From Jiella flava (lineage in GTDB: Bacteria > Pseudomonadota > Alphaproteobacteria > Rhizobiales > Rhizobiaceae), in NCBI RefSeq assembly GCF_017349315.1, contig NZ_JAFMPP010000016.1, positions 1 to 64,000 of the forward strand: a stretch of 64,000 bases of DNA. The letters are read 5' to 3'. Both the position numbers and the translations under genes were made by a program. This document shows positions 40,136 through 48,050 of this stretch, one piece after another. Each line of letters opens with the position of its first letter. Position 1 is the stretch's first letter. The notes under the pieces are model-generated. The model did not search any database. It was not told where the DNA came from and worked only from the letters and a program-made list of their open reading frames with translations.

Positions 40136-41506
40136 ATGGGGCGGGCGGGCGACGAAATGGCGGATGCCGGCCAGGCGGGCGCATCTTTTTTGAAGGCGGA
40201 GCGCTCTCCGTCTGATGCCGCCGCAGGACCCCGGGCCCTCGGTTCCGCCTTCGCGGCTCTCATCGGCGAGGCAGGGCGTCTCGTTGCCGATCCGCTGCGG
40301 CGGCTGCGTGTCGTCGTCGACGGCTCGGGTTTCGACGATGCTCCGGCGCTCTTGCGCCAGGCCGGTGTTTTCCACCGCGCGCTCTATCGCGGCCCCGACC
40401 GCGCGCTGATCGAGGCCGGCCCCTTTCTCGTCGATCTCTACCGCGATCCGGTCGCCGTCGCCGGGTTCGCCGACGAGGCAGGCGAGGGCGACGACCTTTC
40501 CGACGAAGCCCTTGCCGCCCGCTCGGACCGATTGGCCGATCGGATGCGGAAGGCGCTCGCGGCCGGCGACGAGACCGGCGGCGGAATGTTGCCGGAGGCC
40601 TCGCCCGAGCCCGCCGCCCCGGCCGGCGGCCACGCGGCCAGCGCCTATTTCACCGCAGCCGCCGGCCGCCTTGACAGGATGGTCGCGGCCCTCAGGCCCA
40701 CCCCCTTCGCCGTCTTCTGGCTGGGCGGCGTGGATTTCACCGACGCGGCCCTCTACCGGCATCTGCGCGGATTGAACAAGGTGCTGATCCCGAGGGACGC
40801 CGCTGTCTCCGGTCCCGGCTTTTCGGAGAGCAGCGTCGATGTCGATGGTCCACCAAACGAGGCGGCGGATGGCAAGGCCGCTTCCGACATCCCGCCACCG
40901 TCGGCGGCGTCTGCGGCTGACGTTTTGGAGACCGGCCAGGAAACAGGAACGGAAGCCGTCCTGTTTCGTCACGGCGACGGCAACGTTCTCGCCCAGGTCC
41001 TGCCGGCCCTGACGCCGGAACACCTCTCGCGCCTATTCGGCCCCGCCGAAGGAGTGTTCTTCGCCGCCCCCGACTATCCCGGCCCCTCCGGCCGCCTCCT
41101 CAACCGGGCCGCCCGCAGACCCGATTTGCCACCAGCAAAGCCCGGCATGCTGGCGCTGACGAAGGCCGAGATCGAGGCGATCGAGACGAAGCGCAGGGCG
41201 CGCTCGGCGGATCGGATCGCCGACTATCTGGCGCGATACGCGCCGGAGCAAGCCGGCAAAGGCAAGGCTCAACTGCGGGTGTTCGCAGCCGAATCGATCG
41301 ACGATGCCAATCGCATCGGCCTGGTATCGGAAGCCGCCCATGGTCGATGGGCTTATCTCCGCCTGATGACGGACGGCCAAATCTCCCGTAATCTCGATGT
41401 GGCTGCGTATCTCAGACAGCCCGACGGCAAATCGCCCGACGAGAAGGTCTCGCTCCTGCTCCAGTCGGTGACGATTGGGGCACAACAACTGCAGGGCAAG
41501 TCATGA
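40136..41506 (+). CDS. DUF4123-domain adaptor (T6SS effector chaperone) with variable 3' end
   Basis: A 456-residue protein. The N-terminal part (about 50-105: RLRVVVDGSGFDDAPALLR, YRGPDRALIEAGPFLVDL) and the part after a long insertion (VLFRHGDGNVLAQVLPALTP, then LFGPAEGVFFAAPD at about 300) together form the DUF4123 fold that loads effectors onto the spike. The roughly 150-residue insert between them is Ala/Pro-rich and partly helical. The segment encoded by 41042-41242 is duplicated downstream. The last 88 residues beyond it are unique. It overlaps the toxin gene by 4 bp (ATGA), and this coupling matches effector-adaptor pairs. An ATG 21 bp further in is also possible. Confidence 0.82.
   Translation: MGRAGDEMADAGQAGASFLKAERSPSDAAAGPRALGSAFAALIGEAGRLVADPLRRLRVVVDGSGFDDAPALLRQAGVFHRALYRGPDRALIEAGPFLVDLYRDPVAVAGFADEAGEGDDLSDEALAARSDRLADRMRKALAAGDETGGGMLPEASPEPAAPAGGHAASAYFTAAAGRLDRMVAALRPTPFAVFWLGGVDFTDAALYRHLRGLNKVLIPRDAAVSGPGFSESSVDVDGPPNEAADGKAASDIPPPSAASAADVLETGQETGTEAVLFRHGDGNVLAQVLPALTPEHLSRLFGPAEGVFFAAPDYPGPSGRLLNRAARRPDLPPAKPGMLALTKAEIEAIETKRRARSADRIADYLARYAPEQAGKGKAQLRVFAAESIDDANRIGLVSEAAHGRWAYLRLMTDGQISRNLDVAAYLRQPDGKSPDEKVSLLLQSVTIGAQQLQGKS
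41042..41242 (+). repeat. Adaptor 3' segment, upstream copy of a ~201-bp direct repeat
   Basis: This part of the DUF4123 gene (peptide EGVFFAAPDYPGPSGRLLNR through IADYLARYA) recurs at 42364-42564 with six substitutions by hand alignment. Identity ends sharply at GATACGCG in both copies. Confidence 0.92.
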
Positions 41507-41967
41507 GCGCGGCGGCATTGCCGCTGCTGCTGGGCGGCCCGCCGGGCTGGCTGGTCTTCGGCGTTCTGGCGGTTGCGACGGCGGGCGCCGTCTATGTCAT
41601 GAGCGAAACCGGAGAGGATGCCGACCAGAGCGCCGACGAACAGCTTTCCTCACAGTCCGCGACGACTGCTTGCTCGGATTGCCATCCTGATGGCCCTGAC
41701 GATGACGACGACAGCAAAGACCCAAACAAGGTTGATCACATCTTCGGTGACAAACAACTGCAGAAGCACAAGCTCGACCAGTATCTTGAGAGCTTCGACG
41801 GAGACAAGGCGCAAGCCTACAGGGCGCTGCAGAACGCTACGCGGAACGCCGTACGGGCGACATCAGGTCCGTTCCAGACAGTTGTTCGATCGAACGGCTT
41901 CAACGTGACCGTACGCGGCGCCGTGGTCAACGGTGTGCCCCGGCTGTCGACTGCTTTTATACCGTAG
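41503..41967 (+). CDS. Candidate T6SS toxin with N-terminal membrane segment
   Basis: A 154-residue protein. Residues about 4-33 are a hydrophobic Gly/Ala helix (LLLGGPPGWLVFGVLAVATA). A Ser/Asp-rich linker with a Cys pair (CSDCHPDGPDDDDD) leads to a globular C-terminus of about 80 residues beginning VDHIFGDKQLQKHKLDQYL and ending VVNGVPRLSTAFIP. A lone His followed by a terminal Thr-Ala-Phe motif recalls RNase toxins of the BECR superfamily; this is a visual resemblance only. The context (PAAR, DUF4123, immunity-like gene) makes it the likely payload. The larger body of a typical effector is absent. Confidence 0.6.
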   Translation: MSAAALPLLLGGPPGWLVFGVLAVATAGAVYVMSETGEDADQSADEQLSSQSATTACSDCHPDGPDDDDDSKDPNKVDHIFGDKQLQKHKLDQYLESFDGDKAQAYRALQNATRNAVRATSGPFQTVVRSNGFNVTVRGAVVNGVPRLSTAFIP

Positions 41968-41978
41968 AAGGACGTCTG

Positions 41979-42341
41979 ATGACTAAAATGGCCTCTCTCG
42001 AATACGACGCCATCGTTGAAATCCTCAACGAAAATAGCGTGTTTCTGCGGTCTCCCCTGTCGCGTGAAGTCTACGCGGCGGCGGTGGCCGATCGCGACCT
42101 TACGGGTGTCGGAATTTCCGTAGAGTTTCATGATCGCGACATTTTCACACTCAGCGGCGAAGCCATCACCACGGGTCTCGGCGGGATCGGCGCGATCCTC
42201 AACGGCCGTATCTCGGTGGGCTTTCTGCTCAAGGTCGAGAAGGGCAAGCTCGTCTGGCTCGAAGGCTTCACCTACGGCGGCGACCGTTGGCCCGAAGATT
42301 TGGTTGACTACAGGCTCACGCGGGAGGCGATTTCCACATAA
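41979..42341 (+). CDS. Candidate immunity protein for the T6SS toxin
   Basis: A 120-residue soluble protein without a signal peptide, starting 11 bp after the toxin gene with AGAAGGACG upstream. The C-terminal GRISVGFLLKVEKGKLVWLE followed by GFTYGGDRWPED looks like a small alpha/beta immunity fold seen after many polymorphic toxins. No enzymatic motif. Its base composition is less GC-rich than the neighbours, as is that of the toxin. Immunity function is inferred from order and size, not from a recognised family. Confidence 0.5.
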   Translation: MTKMASLEYDAIVEILNENSVFLRSPLSREVYAAAVADRDLTGVGISVEFHDRDIFTLSGEAITTGLGGIGAILNGRISVGFLLKVEKGKLVWLEGFTYGGDRWPEDLVDYRLTREAIST

Positions 42342-42363
42342 GTCAGCCAGATCTTTGAGGACG

Positions 42364-42648
42364 CCCGCCGAAGGAGTGTTCTTCGCCGCGCCCGACTATC
42401 GCGGCCCCTCCGGCCGCCTCCCCAACCGGGCCGCCCGCAGGCCCGATTTGCCACCAGCAAAGCCGGGCATGCTGGCGCTGACGAAGGCCGAGATCGAGGC
42501 GATCGAGACGAAGCGCAGGGCGCGCTCGGCGAATCGGATCGCCGACTATCTGGCGCGATACGCGGCTCGATGGCGCCGAACCGGCGCCACTGCGGGCGCC
42601 GGCTGGTTCGTCCGAGCCTCTCTCGCCCTTACGGCATCATCGCCTTGA
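42364..42648 (+). pseudogene. Orphan 3' fragment of a DUF4123 adaptor gene
   Basis: The first 201 bp (42364-42564) duplicate 41042-41242 of the intact adaptor. They keep the same reading frame, without a start codon, and continue 27 codons (ARWRRTGATAGAGW...) to a stop at 42646-42648. It overlaps the 3' end of the opposite-strand oxidoreductase gene by 20 bp. It is best explained as the remnant of an adaptor end displaced by insertion of a new adaptor-tail/toxin/immunity cassette. Confidence 0.85.
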
Positions 42649-43474
42649 CCGTCTCGGCCATCGGCGTCGTCGGGCGGCCGATGAGTTGGGAGAGGTGGCG
42701 TTCGTCGCCGAAGAGGCCGCCTTTGGCGGCGCCGGCATCGCTGTCGGCGAGAAGATCGCAGAGAACTTGCGGCAGACCGGCCGATGCCAGCGCCTCGGCG
42801 TAGCCTGCCTGGGTGAGGTCGTGATAGGGGATCTCGCCTCCAGCGAGGCGTGAGACCTCGCCGGCCATCTCGGCGCGGGTATAGGCGGTGTCGCCGGCCA
42901 GCTCGTAGATCCGGTTCTCATGGCCCTCGCCCGTCAAAACCTTCGCGGCGGCTTCGGCGTAGTCGCGGCGGGTCGCCGAGGCGATCCGGCCGGTCCCGGC
43001 GCAGCCGATGAAGGCGCCGGCCTGGATCGCAACCGGAATGCCCGCGGCATAATTTTCGGTGTACCAGCCATTGCGCAGGAGCGTGTAGGCGAGGCCGGAT
43101 TCGATCAGGCTGAGTTCGCTCGCCCGGTGCTCCTGCCCGAGCATCAACGGCGTCGTGTCGGCATGCAGGATGCTGGTATAAGCGACGCGCGCGACGCCGG
43201 CCGCCTCCGCTGCCGCGATGACGTTGCGATGCTGCGCCACGCGCTTGCCGATCTCGCTCGACGAGATCAACAGCACCGTCGCAACGCCTTCAAAGGCCGC
43301 TTCAAGACTTGCGAGATCCTCGTAATCGGCCTTGCGGATCGAAATGCCGAGATCTACGGCCTTTTCCGGCGAGCGGGCGATGCCGACGACGTCGTCTGCC
43401 CGGCCCATATCTCTGAGTGCGGCGACGACGTGTTGGCCGAGCTGGCCGGTCACGCCGGTGATGGCAATCGTCAT
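42629..43474 (-). CDS. NmrA-like NAD(P)H:quinone oxidoreductase (QorB-like)
   Basis: A 281-residue NmrA/SDR-type protein. The Rossmann start MTIAITGVTGQLGQHVVAAL binds NAD(P). LISSSEIGKRVAQHRNVIAA, YTSILHADTTPLMLGQEHRA and LLRNGWYTENYA match QorB (YtfG), an NADPH-dependent quinone reductase. Cytosolic. It is transcribed divergently from an HxlR-family regulator, exactly as qorB-qorR (ytfG-ytfH) in enterobacteria, which supports a redox or electrophile response. Start ATG at 43474 is preceded by GGGAGACG. The symbol is withheld because orthology cannot be tested here. Confidence 0.86.
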   Translation of the reverse strand: MTIAITGVTGQLGQHVVAALRDMGRADDVVGIARSPEKAVDLGISIRKADYEDLASLEAAFEGVATVLLISSSEIGKRVAQHRNVIAAAEAAGVARVAYTSILHADTTPLMLGQEHRASELSLIESGLAYTLLRNGWYTENYAAGIPVAIQAGAFIGCAGTGRIASATRRDYAEAAAKVLTGEGHENRIYELAGDTAYTRAEMAGEVSRLAGGEIPYHDLTQAGYAEALASAGLPQVLCDLLADSDAGAAKGGLFGDERHLSQLIGRPTTPMAETVKAMMP

Positions 43475-43522
43475 GGTTCGTCTCCCTGAGTGTCGATGCG
43501 ATCGGGAGATAGGCGGCTTGCT

Positions 43523-43557
43523 TATTTTTCATAAGTACATACATTTTTGTAAGTATC
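43523..43557. promoter_or_regulatory. Candidate operator between qorB-like and hxlR-like genes
   Basis: An AT-rich island in the 196-bp divergent region contains a direct repeat, ATTTTTcaTAAGTAc and ATTTTTgTAAGTAt, spaced by about 19 bp. HxlR regulators bind such sites between divergent genes. It lies about 50-85 bp upstream of the reductase start. Confidence 0.5.
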
Positions 43558-43670
43558 AAAAAATCCGCCGCATGTCGTCGGGCAGCGCCGCCGTGATGCC
43601 GGCAAGCCCGGGCAGATCGGGCGCTGGGGCATGAAGCGCGGCGCGTCCAGGCAAGGATTGGAACCGGCCC

Positions 43671-44126
43671 ATGTCGAAATGCGAACAGTCCGCAAAGCCC
43701 CGCAGCCAGAGGCCGGACGGGGCGGCGAACGACCGCATGCTGCCGCTGGCCGAGCGGCTGCGACAGGGCGACCTTCTGGCCGCCGCCTGTCCGTCGCGGG
43801 ATGTGTTGAAACATGTCACCAGCCGTTGGGGCGTACTCGTGCTGATGGTGCTTGGCACCGGCACCCACCGCTTCAGCGCACTGCGCCGCAAGATCGGCGG
43901 GGTGAGCGAGCGGATGCTGGCGCAGACGCTGCAGTGGCTGGAGGCCGACGGCATGGTGGCGCGTCTTGCCCATGACGTGGTGCCGCCGCATGTCGAATAC
44001 AGCCTGACGCCACTCGGCGAGGCGGTGGCGGTTCACGTCACCGCGCTGGCGGAATGGATCGAGCGGGCGATGCCGGCGATCGAAGCGCACCGCCGCGCGA
44101 AGGCGACCGAGACATCCGCCGGCTGA
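43671..44126 (+). CDS. HxlR-family transcriptional regulator (QorR-like)
   Basis: A 151-residue winged helix-turn-helix protein. The HxlR core runs from about 40 to 130: CPSRDVLKHVTSRWGVLVLM, HRFSALRRKIGGVSERMLAQ, TLQWLEADGMVAR and HVEYSLTPLGEAV. Some relatives (QorR, HypR) sense electrophiles through the Cys before the helix-turn-helix; Cys40 here is in that position. It is divergent from the quinone reductase gene and probably controls both. Start: the ATG at 43671; a second ATG 22 codons in (MLPLAERLRQ) is possible and closer to family length. Confidence 0.88.
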   Translation: MSKCEQSAKPRSQRPDGAANDRMLPLAERLRQGDLLAAACPSRDVLKHVTSRWGVLVLMVLGTGTHRFSALRRKIGGVSERMLAQTLQWLEADGMVARLAHDVVPPHVEYSLTPLGEAVAVHVTALAEWIERAMPAIEAHRRAKATETSAG

Positions 44127-44138
44127 CGGCGACCCTTC

Positions 44139-44202
44139 GGCGCCCTGCGTCCTATCGGACGCAGACAGGACGCTGTAACTCGATGAATCTATGCATCGTG
44201 CG
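44139..44202 (-). repeat. Partial copy of the ~105-bp interspersed repeat
   Basis: It begins 13 bp after the regulator stop with the hairpin CTGCGTCC-TATC-GGACGCAG and runs to GCATCGTGC. The second hairpin of the full unit is missing and several bases differ, so this is a diverged, shortened copy. Confidence 0.7.
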
Positions 44203-44265
44203 GACCCGCACATGTCAGACTGGCAATTGCTGGCGACTTGCAAGCGGGCGCTGCCCGTGCGCCCG

Positions 44266-44460
44266 TCAGTCCTTGCGCAGGCGATAGACCCCGTCCGAGC
44301 CGCGCACCAGCGTGCCTTGCGCGCCGTTGCGGATTTCCGCCTCAGATTGGCGGTTGCGCTCGGAGACCTTGTCGGCGTCCCGCGCCATCTGCTTGTAGCC
44401 GAGCCACGCCGCGGCTCCGACGAGACCCAGAAGAATGAGCTGGGGCATCGCTTCGATCAT
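44266..44460 (-). CDS. Small membrane protein, 64 residues
   Basis: One hydrophobic N-terminal helix (MPQLILLGLVGAAAWLGYKQ) is followed by a charged helical part (ARDADKVSERNRQSEAEIRN) and a short tail LVRGSDGVYRLRKD. The architecture is that of small inner-membrane proteins widely annotated as hypothetical in Rhizobiales. No ribosome site is strong; ATGs at residues 1 and 5 are both possible. It lies between two repeat copies and downstream of the S49 peptidase gene on the same strand. Confidence 0.6.
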   Translation of the reverse strand: MIEAMPQLILLGLVGAAAWLGYKQMARDADKVSERNRQSEAEIRNGAQGTLVRGSDGVYRLRKD

Positions 44461-44597
44461 CTCCAGAAAGCACCTTCGGCCGTCATTATGCGCCGAGCGG
44501 GTCCATGCCGCAATTCACCTTCGCCGGCGCGGCGCAACGCTTGACGATGACAAACGCGCGACAGGGCCGCAGGTTGCGCCGGCCGCGCGGCGCGACA

Positions 44598-44702
44598 GCA
44601 TCGGCGAGACAATCGGAATCGATTTTCGGCAAAGCACGATGCGTCGATTCAAAGGGTGAGAGCGACCTTTCTGCGTCCGATAGGACGCAGCAGGGCGCCC
44701 TA
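44598..44702 (+). repeat. Interspersed repeat, full copy
   Basis: A full-length unit with ATCGGAATCGATTTTCGG, ATGCGTCGATTCAAAGGGTG and the hairpin CTGCGTCC-GATA-GGACGCAG. It lies 7 bp beyond the stop codon of the S49 peptidase gene. Confidence 0.85.
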
Positions 44703-44709
44703 GCCCCGG

Positions 44710-45579
44710 CTAAAGGCCGTAGCGGCCCCAAAGCAAGCGCTCTTCGGCAAGCGAGACCACACCATCCGCCAGCCCTGCGCCGATCGCCGCCAGATCCGGC
44801 TCGAACCCAGCGCTGATCCCCTTCGGCTTGCGGCCGAACAAGCTGCGACCGGCGCTGACGAGCTCCAGCTTGACGCTCTCGCCATAGCGCGCCTTCAGCG
44901 TTCCGCGCAGATCGCCGAGAGCGTCGACGAGGCCGAGATCGAGGCCGCGCTTGCCGGACCAGAACAGGCCGGAAAAGAGCTGGTCGTCCGGCTGCAGGCG
45001 CGCGCCCCGGCGGTCTTTGACGAGATCGATAAAGGTCTCGTGCACCTCGAGCTGCAGCGCCTTCAGATGGGCGACGTCCTCGGGCTTTTCCGGCTGGAAG
45101 GGATCGAGCGTCGCCTTGTTCTGGCCGGCGGTGTGGACCCGGCGCTCGATCCCGAGCTTGGCGATCGCCTCGACGAAGCCGAAGGAGCCGGAAACGACGC
45201 CGATCGAGCCGACGATCGACGACGGATCGGCGATGATCTCGTCGCCAGCGCAGGCGATCATGTAGCCGCCCGAGGCCGCGACATCTTCGACGAAGACGAG
45301 GACGATCTTCTTCTTCTCCTCGGCGAGATCCCGGATCCGTTGAAAGATCAGCCGCGACTGCACCGGCGAGCCGCCAGGGGAATTGACCACGATGGCGACG
45401 GCGGGCGCCTTTTTGTAAGCGAAGGCCTTGTCGAGCACCGGCGCGGCGGCGGCGATCGACAGGTTCTGCCGCAGAACCGATCCGGACGCCATGATCGTGC
45501 CGGCGAGCTTGACGACCGGGATGGTGATTTCGTCCTTGCGGAAACGCTTGGGGACGAGCTTCTTGATCAGATGGGCCAT
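44710..45579 (-). CDS. S49-family peptidase (SppA/SohB-like)
   Basis: A 289-residue ClpP-fold serine peptidase. The catalytic Ser is in VEDVAASGGYMIACAGDEI, and SIVGSIGVVSGSFGF follows. The general-base Lys is expected within the DLVKDRRG region or the preceding helix, as in SppA; I cannot fix it by eye. Half-length SppA/SohB enzymes cut signal peptides or membrane proteins. No membrane helix is obvious at the N-terminus, so it may be cytosolic or peripheral. ATG at 45579 is chosen because upstream codons are unrelated. A repeat lies directly after its stop. Confidence 0.88.
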   Translation of the reverse strand: MAHLIKKLVPKRFRKDEITIPVVKLAGTIMASGSVLRQNLSIAAAAPVLDKAFAYKKAPAVAIVVNSPGGSPVQSRLIFQRIRDLAEEKKKIVLVFVEDVAASGGYMIACAGDEIIADPSSIVGSIGVVSGSFGFVEAIAKLGIERRVHTAGQNKATLDPFQPEKPEDVAHLKALQLEVHETFIDLVKDRRGARLQPDDQLFSGLFWSGKRGLDLGLVDALGDLRGTLKARYGESVKLELVSAGRSLFGRKPKGISAGFEPDLAAIGAGLADGVVSLAEERLLWGRYGL

Positions 45580-45681
45580 GGTGCCTTTGTCGGTTCGATA
45601 TCGGAGACGGGCGGCAAAATTTTCGCCGGATGTAGGCACTCGCGAGCGCTTCGCAAACGGTTCGCGATAAGGCGACGCGCC

Positions 45682-46500
45682 TCAAGGCCAGAGCCCGGCG
45701 ATCGTCGCACGGCCGCCGGCAATCGCGCGCGAAAGATCGCTCGGCTGACCGTCGGCCGTCTGCAAAGCGAGGCCGGGCAGCAGTTTGAGCGGCGCCCGCG
45801 AGCCCTTGGCCGTTGCGATCACGATCCGCTCGGCTGGCGCACCGGCGCGGGTGTGGACCGGCAGCACGGCCGTGCCACCGAAGCGGGAACCGAGCCCCGC
45901 GAGGGCGGCACCCAGCAGATCCGTCCGCAGCACCGTCACCAGCCGGCCGCGCGCGGCGATCAGCGCCGCCGACACCGCGAACCAGCGATCGAGGGTCATG
46001 TCATCGGCGGCAAACAGCGCATTGTCGCGCACGGGATCGGGCGGGCGGCGATAGCTGATCGGGTGAAACGGCGGATTGGTCAGCACCAGATCGAACGCGC
46101 CGTCGCAAAGCCCCGCCGCCTCGCGCACCGCCCGCTTGGCACCGAGATCGGCCTCGATGACCGTCAGCCGGCTCGTGAGCGCGGCGTTGTCCGGCAACGC
46201 GAGCGAGGCCTGGCAAAGCGCCGCCATGATCGCCTGGCGCTCGACAAGGGTCACCGTCGCGCGCTCCGCCTTGAGGCTGGCGGCAAGGCCGACGACGCCC
46301 GATCCGGCACCAAGATCGGCGATCCGGCCCGTGCAATCGGCGGGCACGCAAGCGGCGAGAAGCAGCGCATCGAGGCCGGAGCGATAGCCCCAGCCGCGCG
46401 GCTGCAGGGCCGCGAAACGACCGTCATAGAACGCGTCCTTGCAAACCGCGCGACCCTCGATCAGGGTCGGCAACTCCAGTGGGTCGTTGCGCGCGTTCAT
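45682..46500 (-). CDS. tRNA1(Val) A37 N6-methyltransferase-like (TrmN6 family)
   Basis: A 272-residue class I methyltransferase. The SAM-binding motif is GRIADLGAGSGVVGLAASL, and the acidic ribose-binding residue follows in VTLVERQAIM. The catalytic NPPF motif is DLVLTNPPFHPISYRR, typical of N6-adenine or N5-glutamine methyltransferases. The lead-in YRSGLDALLLAACVPA matches the TrmN6 (YfiC) group. A substrate of tRNA adenine is likely but not certain. Start at the ATG 46500, with a GTG one codon before. It is 8 bp downstream of the DUF2007 gene, probably in one operon. Confidence 0.85.
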   Translation of the reverse strand: MNARNDPLELPTLIEGRAVCKDAFYDGRFAALQPRGWGYRSGLDALLLAACVPADCTGRIADLGAGSGVVGLAASLKAERATVTLVERQAIMAALCQASLALPDNAALTSRLTVIEADLGAKRAVREAAGLCDGAFDLVLTNPPFHPISYRRPPDPVRDNALFAADDMTLDRWFAVSAALIAARGRLVTVLRTDLLGAALAGLGSRFGGTAVLPVHTRAGAPAERIVIATAKGSRAPLKLLPGLALQTADGQPSDLSRAIAGGRATIAGLWP

Positions 46501-46508
46501 CACCGCCG

Positions 46509-46736
46509 TCAGGACATTTCGGAGATCTCGTGGCCGAGATCGGCATCGCGCAGGATCCGGCGCGCTTGGATCAAATGATCGGGATCGACGAGAATCCGGC
46601 GCGGCAGGACGCCAATCGAGCCGTCGAGGATGCTCATGTGCGAATCGGCAACGAAGTGGGGAATTTCGGCATCGTTGAGAAGAGCGTCAACGAAGGATAT
46701 GAGAACCGCGTCATTGGAGCGCACAAGTTCCTTCAT
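46509..46736 (-). CDS. DUF2007 putative signal-transducing protein
   Basis: A 75-residue protein of the DUF2007 family: ELVRSNDAVLISFVDALLND then AEIPHFVADSHMS and GVLPRRILVDPDHLIQARRI. These small ferredoxin-like domains are annotated as putative signal transducers without proven function. GGAAGGATG lies before the ATG at 46736; the frame extends upstream without homology. It precedes the methyltransferase by 8 bp. A polyprenyl synthase gene diverges on the other side. Confidence 0.9.
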   Translation of the reverse strand: MKELVRSNDAVLISFVDALLNDAEIPHFVADSHMSILDGSIGVLPRRILVDPDHLIQARRILRDADLGHEISEMS

Positions 46737-47033
46737 GAAGCATCCTTCCTTAAGGCTCCGCAACGGGCCTCGGCACATTGGCCCCATATCTCGTGCGCCC
46801 GGCCGATCTTGTCGAGAGCAAAACGCCGCAAACCACGACGCGCGCAGTGAGGAAACCAGCGCGCGCACTTTCTATCGGCCTTTGCGACGCCATGTTCGCG
46901 AAGGGCCGGCACCGCGACGATCTCGCGGCGGCAAAACGGTCGGTTCCGTGACGCCGGCCTTGCCCGGCAGCGCCCGCAGGCCGTATGGCAGCAATGCAGA
47001 TCCTCTGCAAAGGGTTTGAATCTACGGAGAAGC
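46737..47033. other. Divergent promoter region upstream of the polyprenyl synthase gene
   Basis: About 300 bp between the DUF2007 gene (leftward) and the polyprenyl synthase gene (rightward). It must contain both promoters. No conspicuous motif or hairpin. Confidence 0.35.
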
Positions 47034-48050
47034 ATGGTGAGCCTGGCCAGCCAAGCTGCAAGACGGCAGCCCCAAGAATCGATTGATCCCATCCTCTCGC
47101 TGAGCGCGCGCGACATGGCGCGGGTCAACGAGTTGATCCTGGCGATGGCCGGCTCGAATGTCGAACTCATTCCCGAAATTGCCAGGCATCTGATCTCGTC
47201 CGGCGGCAAGCGCCTGCGGCCGATGCTCACCATCGCCTCGGCCCTCGCTCATGGCTATGACGGCGACCATCACGTCAAGCTCGCGGCCAGCGTCGAATTC
47301 ATGCACACGGCGACGCTGTTGCATGACGACGTGGTCGACGAGAGCGACATGCGCCGCGGCAAGCGCACGGCGCGGACCATCTGGGGCAACCAGGCAAGCG
47401 TTCTCGTCGGCGACTTCCTGCTCGGCCAGGCCTTCAAAATGATGGTCGAGGTCGGCTCGCTCGACGCGCTGGCGATCCTCTCGGCGGCGTCGGCGGTGAT
47501 CGCCGAGGGCGAAGTCTGGCAGCTCGCCGCCGCCAAGACGATGACCACGACCGAGGCCGATTACATTGCCGTGATCGACGCCAAGACGGCGGCGCTGTTC
47601 TCCGCCGCGACGGAGGTTGGCCCGGTGATTGCCGGCAAGGGCGAGGCGGAGCGCCAGGCGATGCGCGGTTACGGCCGCTCGCTCGGTCTCGCCTTCCAAC
47701 TCGTCGACGACGTTCTCGATTATGGCGGCTCGGCCGCGGCCCTCGGCAAGAACACCGGCGACGATTTCCGGGAGGGCAAGATCACCCTGCCGGTGATCGT
47801 CAGCTACGAGCGCGGCGACGCCGAGGAAAAGGCGTTCTGGCAGCGGGCCATGGAGGACGGCGAGAATGACGATGCCGCTCTCGCCCACGCGAAAGAGTTG
47901 ATGCAGCGCCACGACGCCCTGGAAGAAACCATAGCCCGGGCCCGCAGTTTCGGCGAAGACGCCTATCGTGCTGCTGCCAGCCTGCCGATCTCGCCGGCCC
48001 GGGAGGCGATGCTCGGCGTCGTCGATTTCTGCATCGAACGCTTGAACTGA
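47034..48050 (+). CDS. Polyprenyl diphosphate synthase (octa/decaprenyl type)
   Basis: A 338-residue trans-isoprenyl diphosphate synthase. First Asp-rich motif LLHDDVVDESDMRRGKRTA, second LAFQLVDDVLDYGG, plus GGKRLRPMLTIASALAHGYD and the IPP site GKNTGDDFREGKITLP. It makes the ubiquinone side chain; in alphaproteobacteria usually C50 (decaprenyl). The residues before the first motif set chain length and I cannot infer it. ATG at 47034 preceded by CGGAGA is used rather than the TTG at 47016. Followed by a 197-bp gap before the TPR gene. Confidence 0.93.
   Translation: MVSLASQAARRQPQESIDPILSLSARDMARVNELILAMAGSNVELIPEIARHLISSGGKRLRPMLTIASALAHGYDGDHHVKLAASVEFMHTATLLHDDVVDESDMRRGKRTARTIWGNQASVLVGDFLLGQAFKMMVEVGSLDALAILSAASAVIAEGEVWQLAAAKTMTTTEADYIAVIDAKTAALFSAATEVGPVIAGKGEAERQAMRGYGRSLGLAFQLVDDVLDYGGSAAALGKNTGDDFREGKITLPVIVSYERGDAEEKAFWQRAMEDGENDDAALAHAKELMQRHDALEETIARARSFGEDAYRAAASLPISPAREAMLGVVDFCIERLN

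Noticed and set aside
44486-45685. A 399-codon minus-strand frame overlapping the S49 peptidase gene
   Set aside because: Arg/Ala-rich, out of frame with the recognised peptidase, and ends in repeat DNA.
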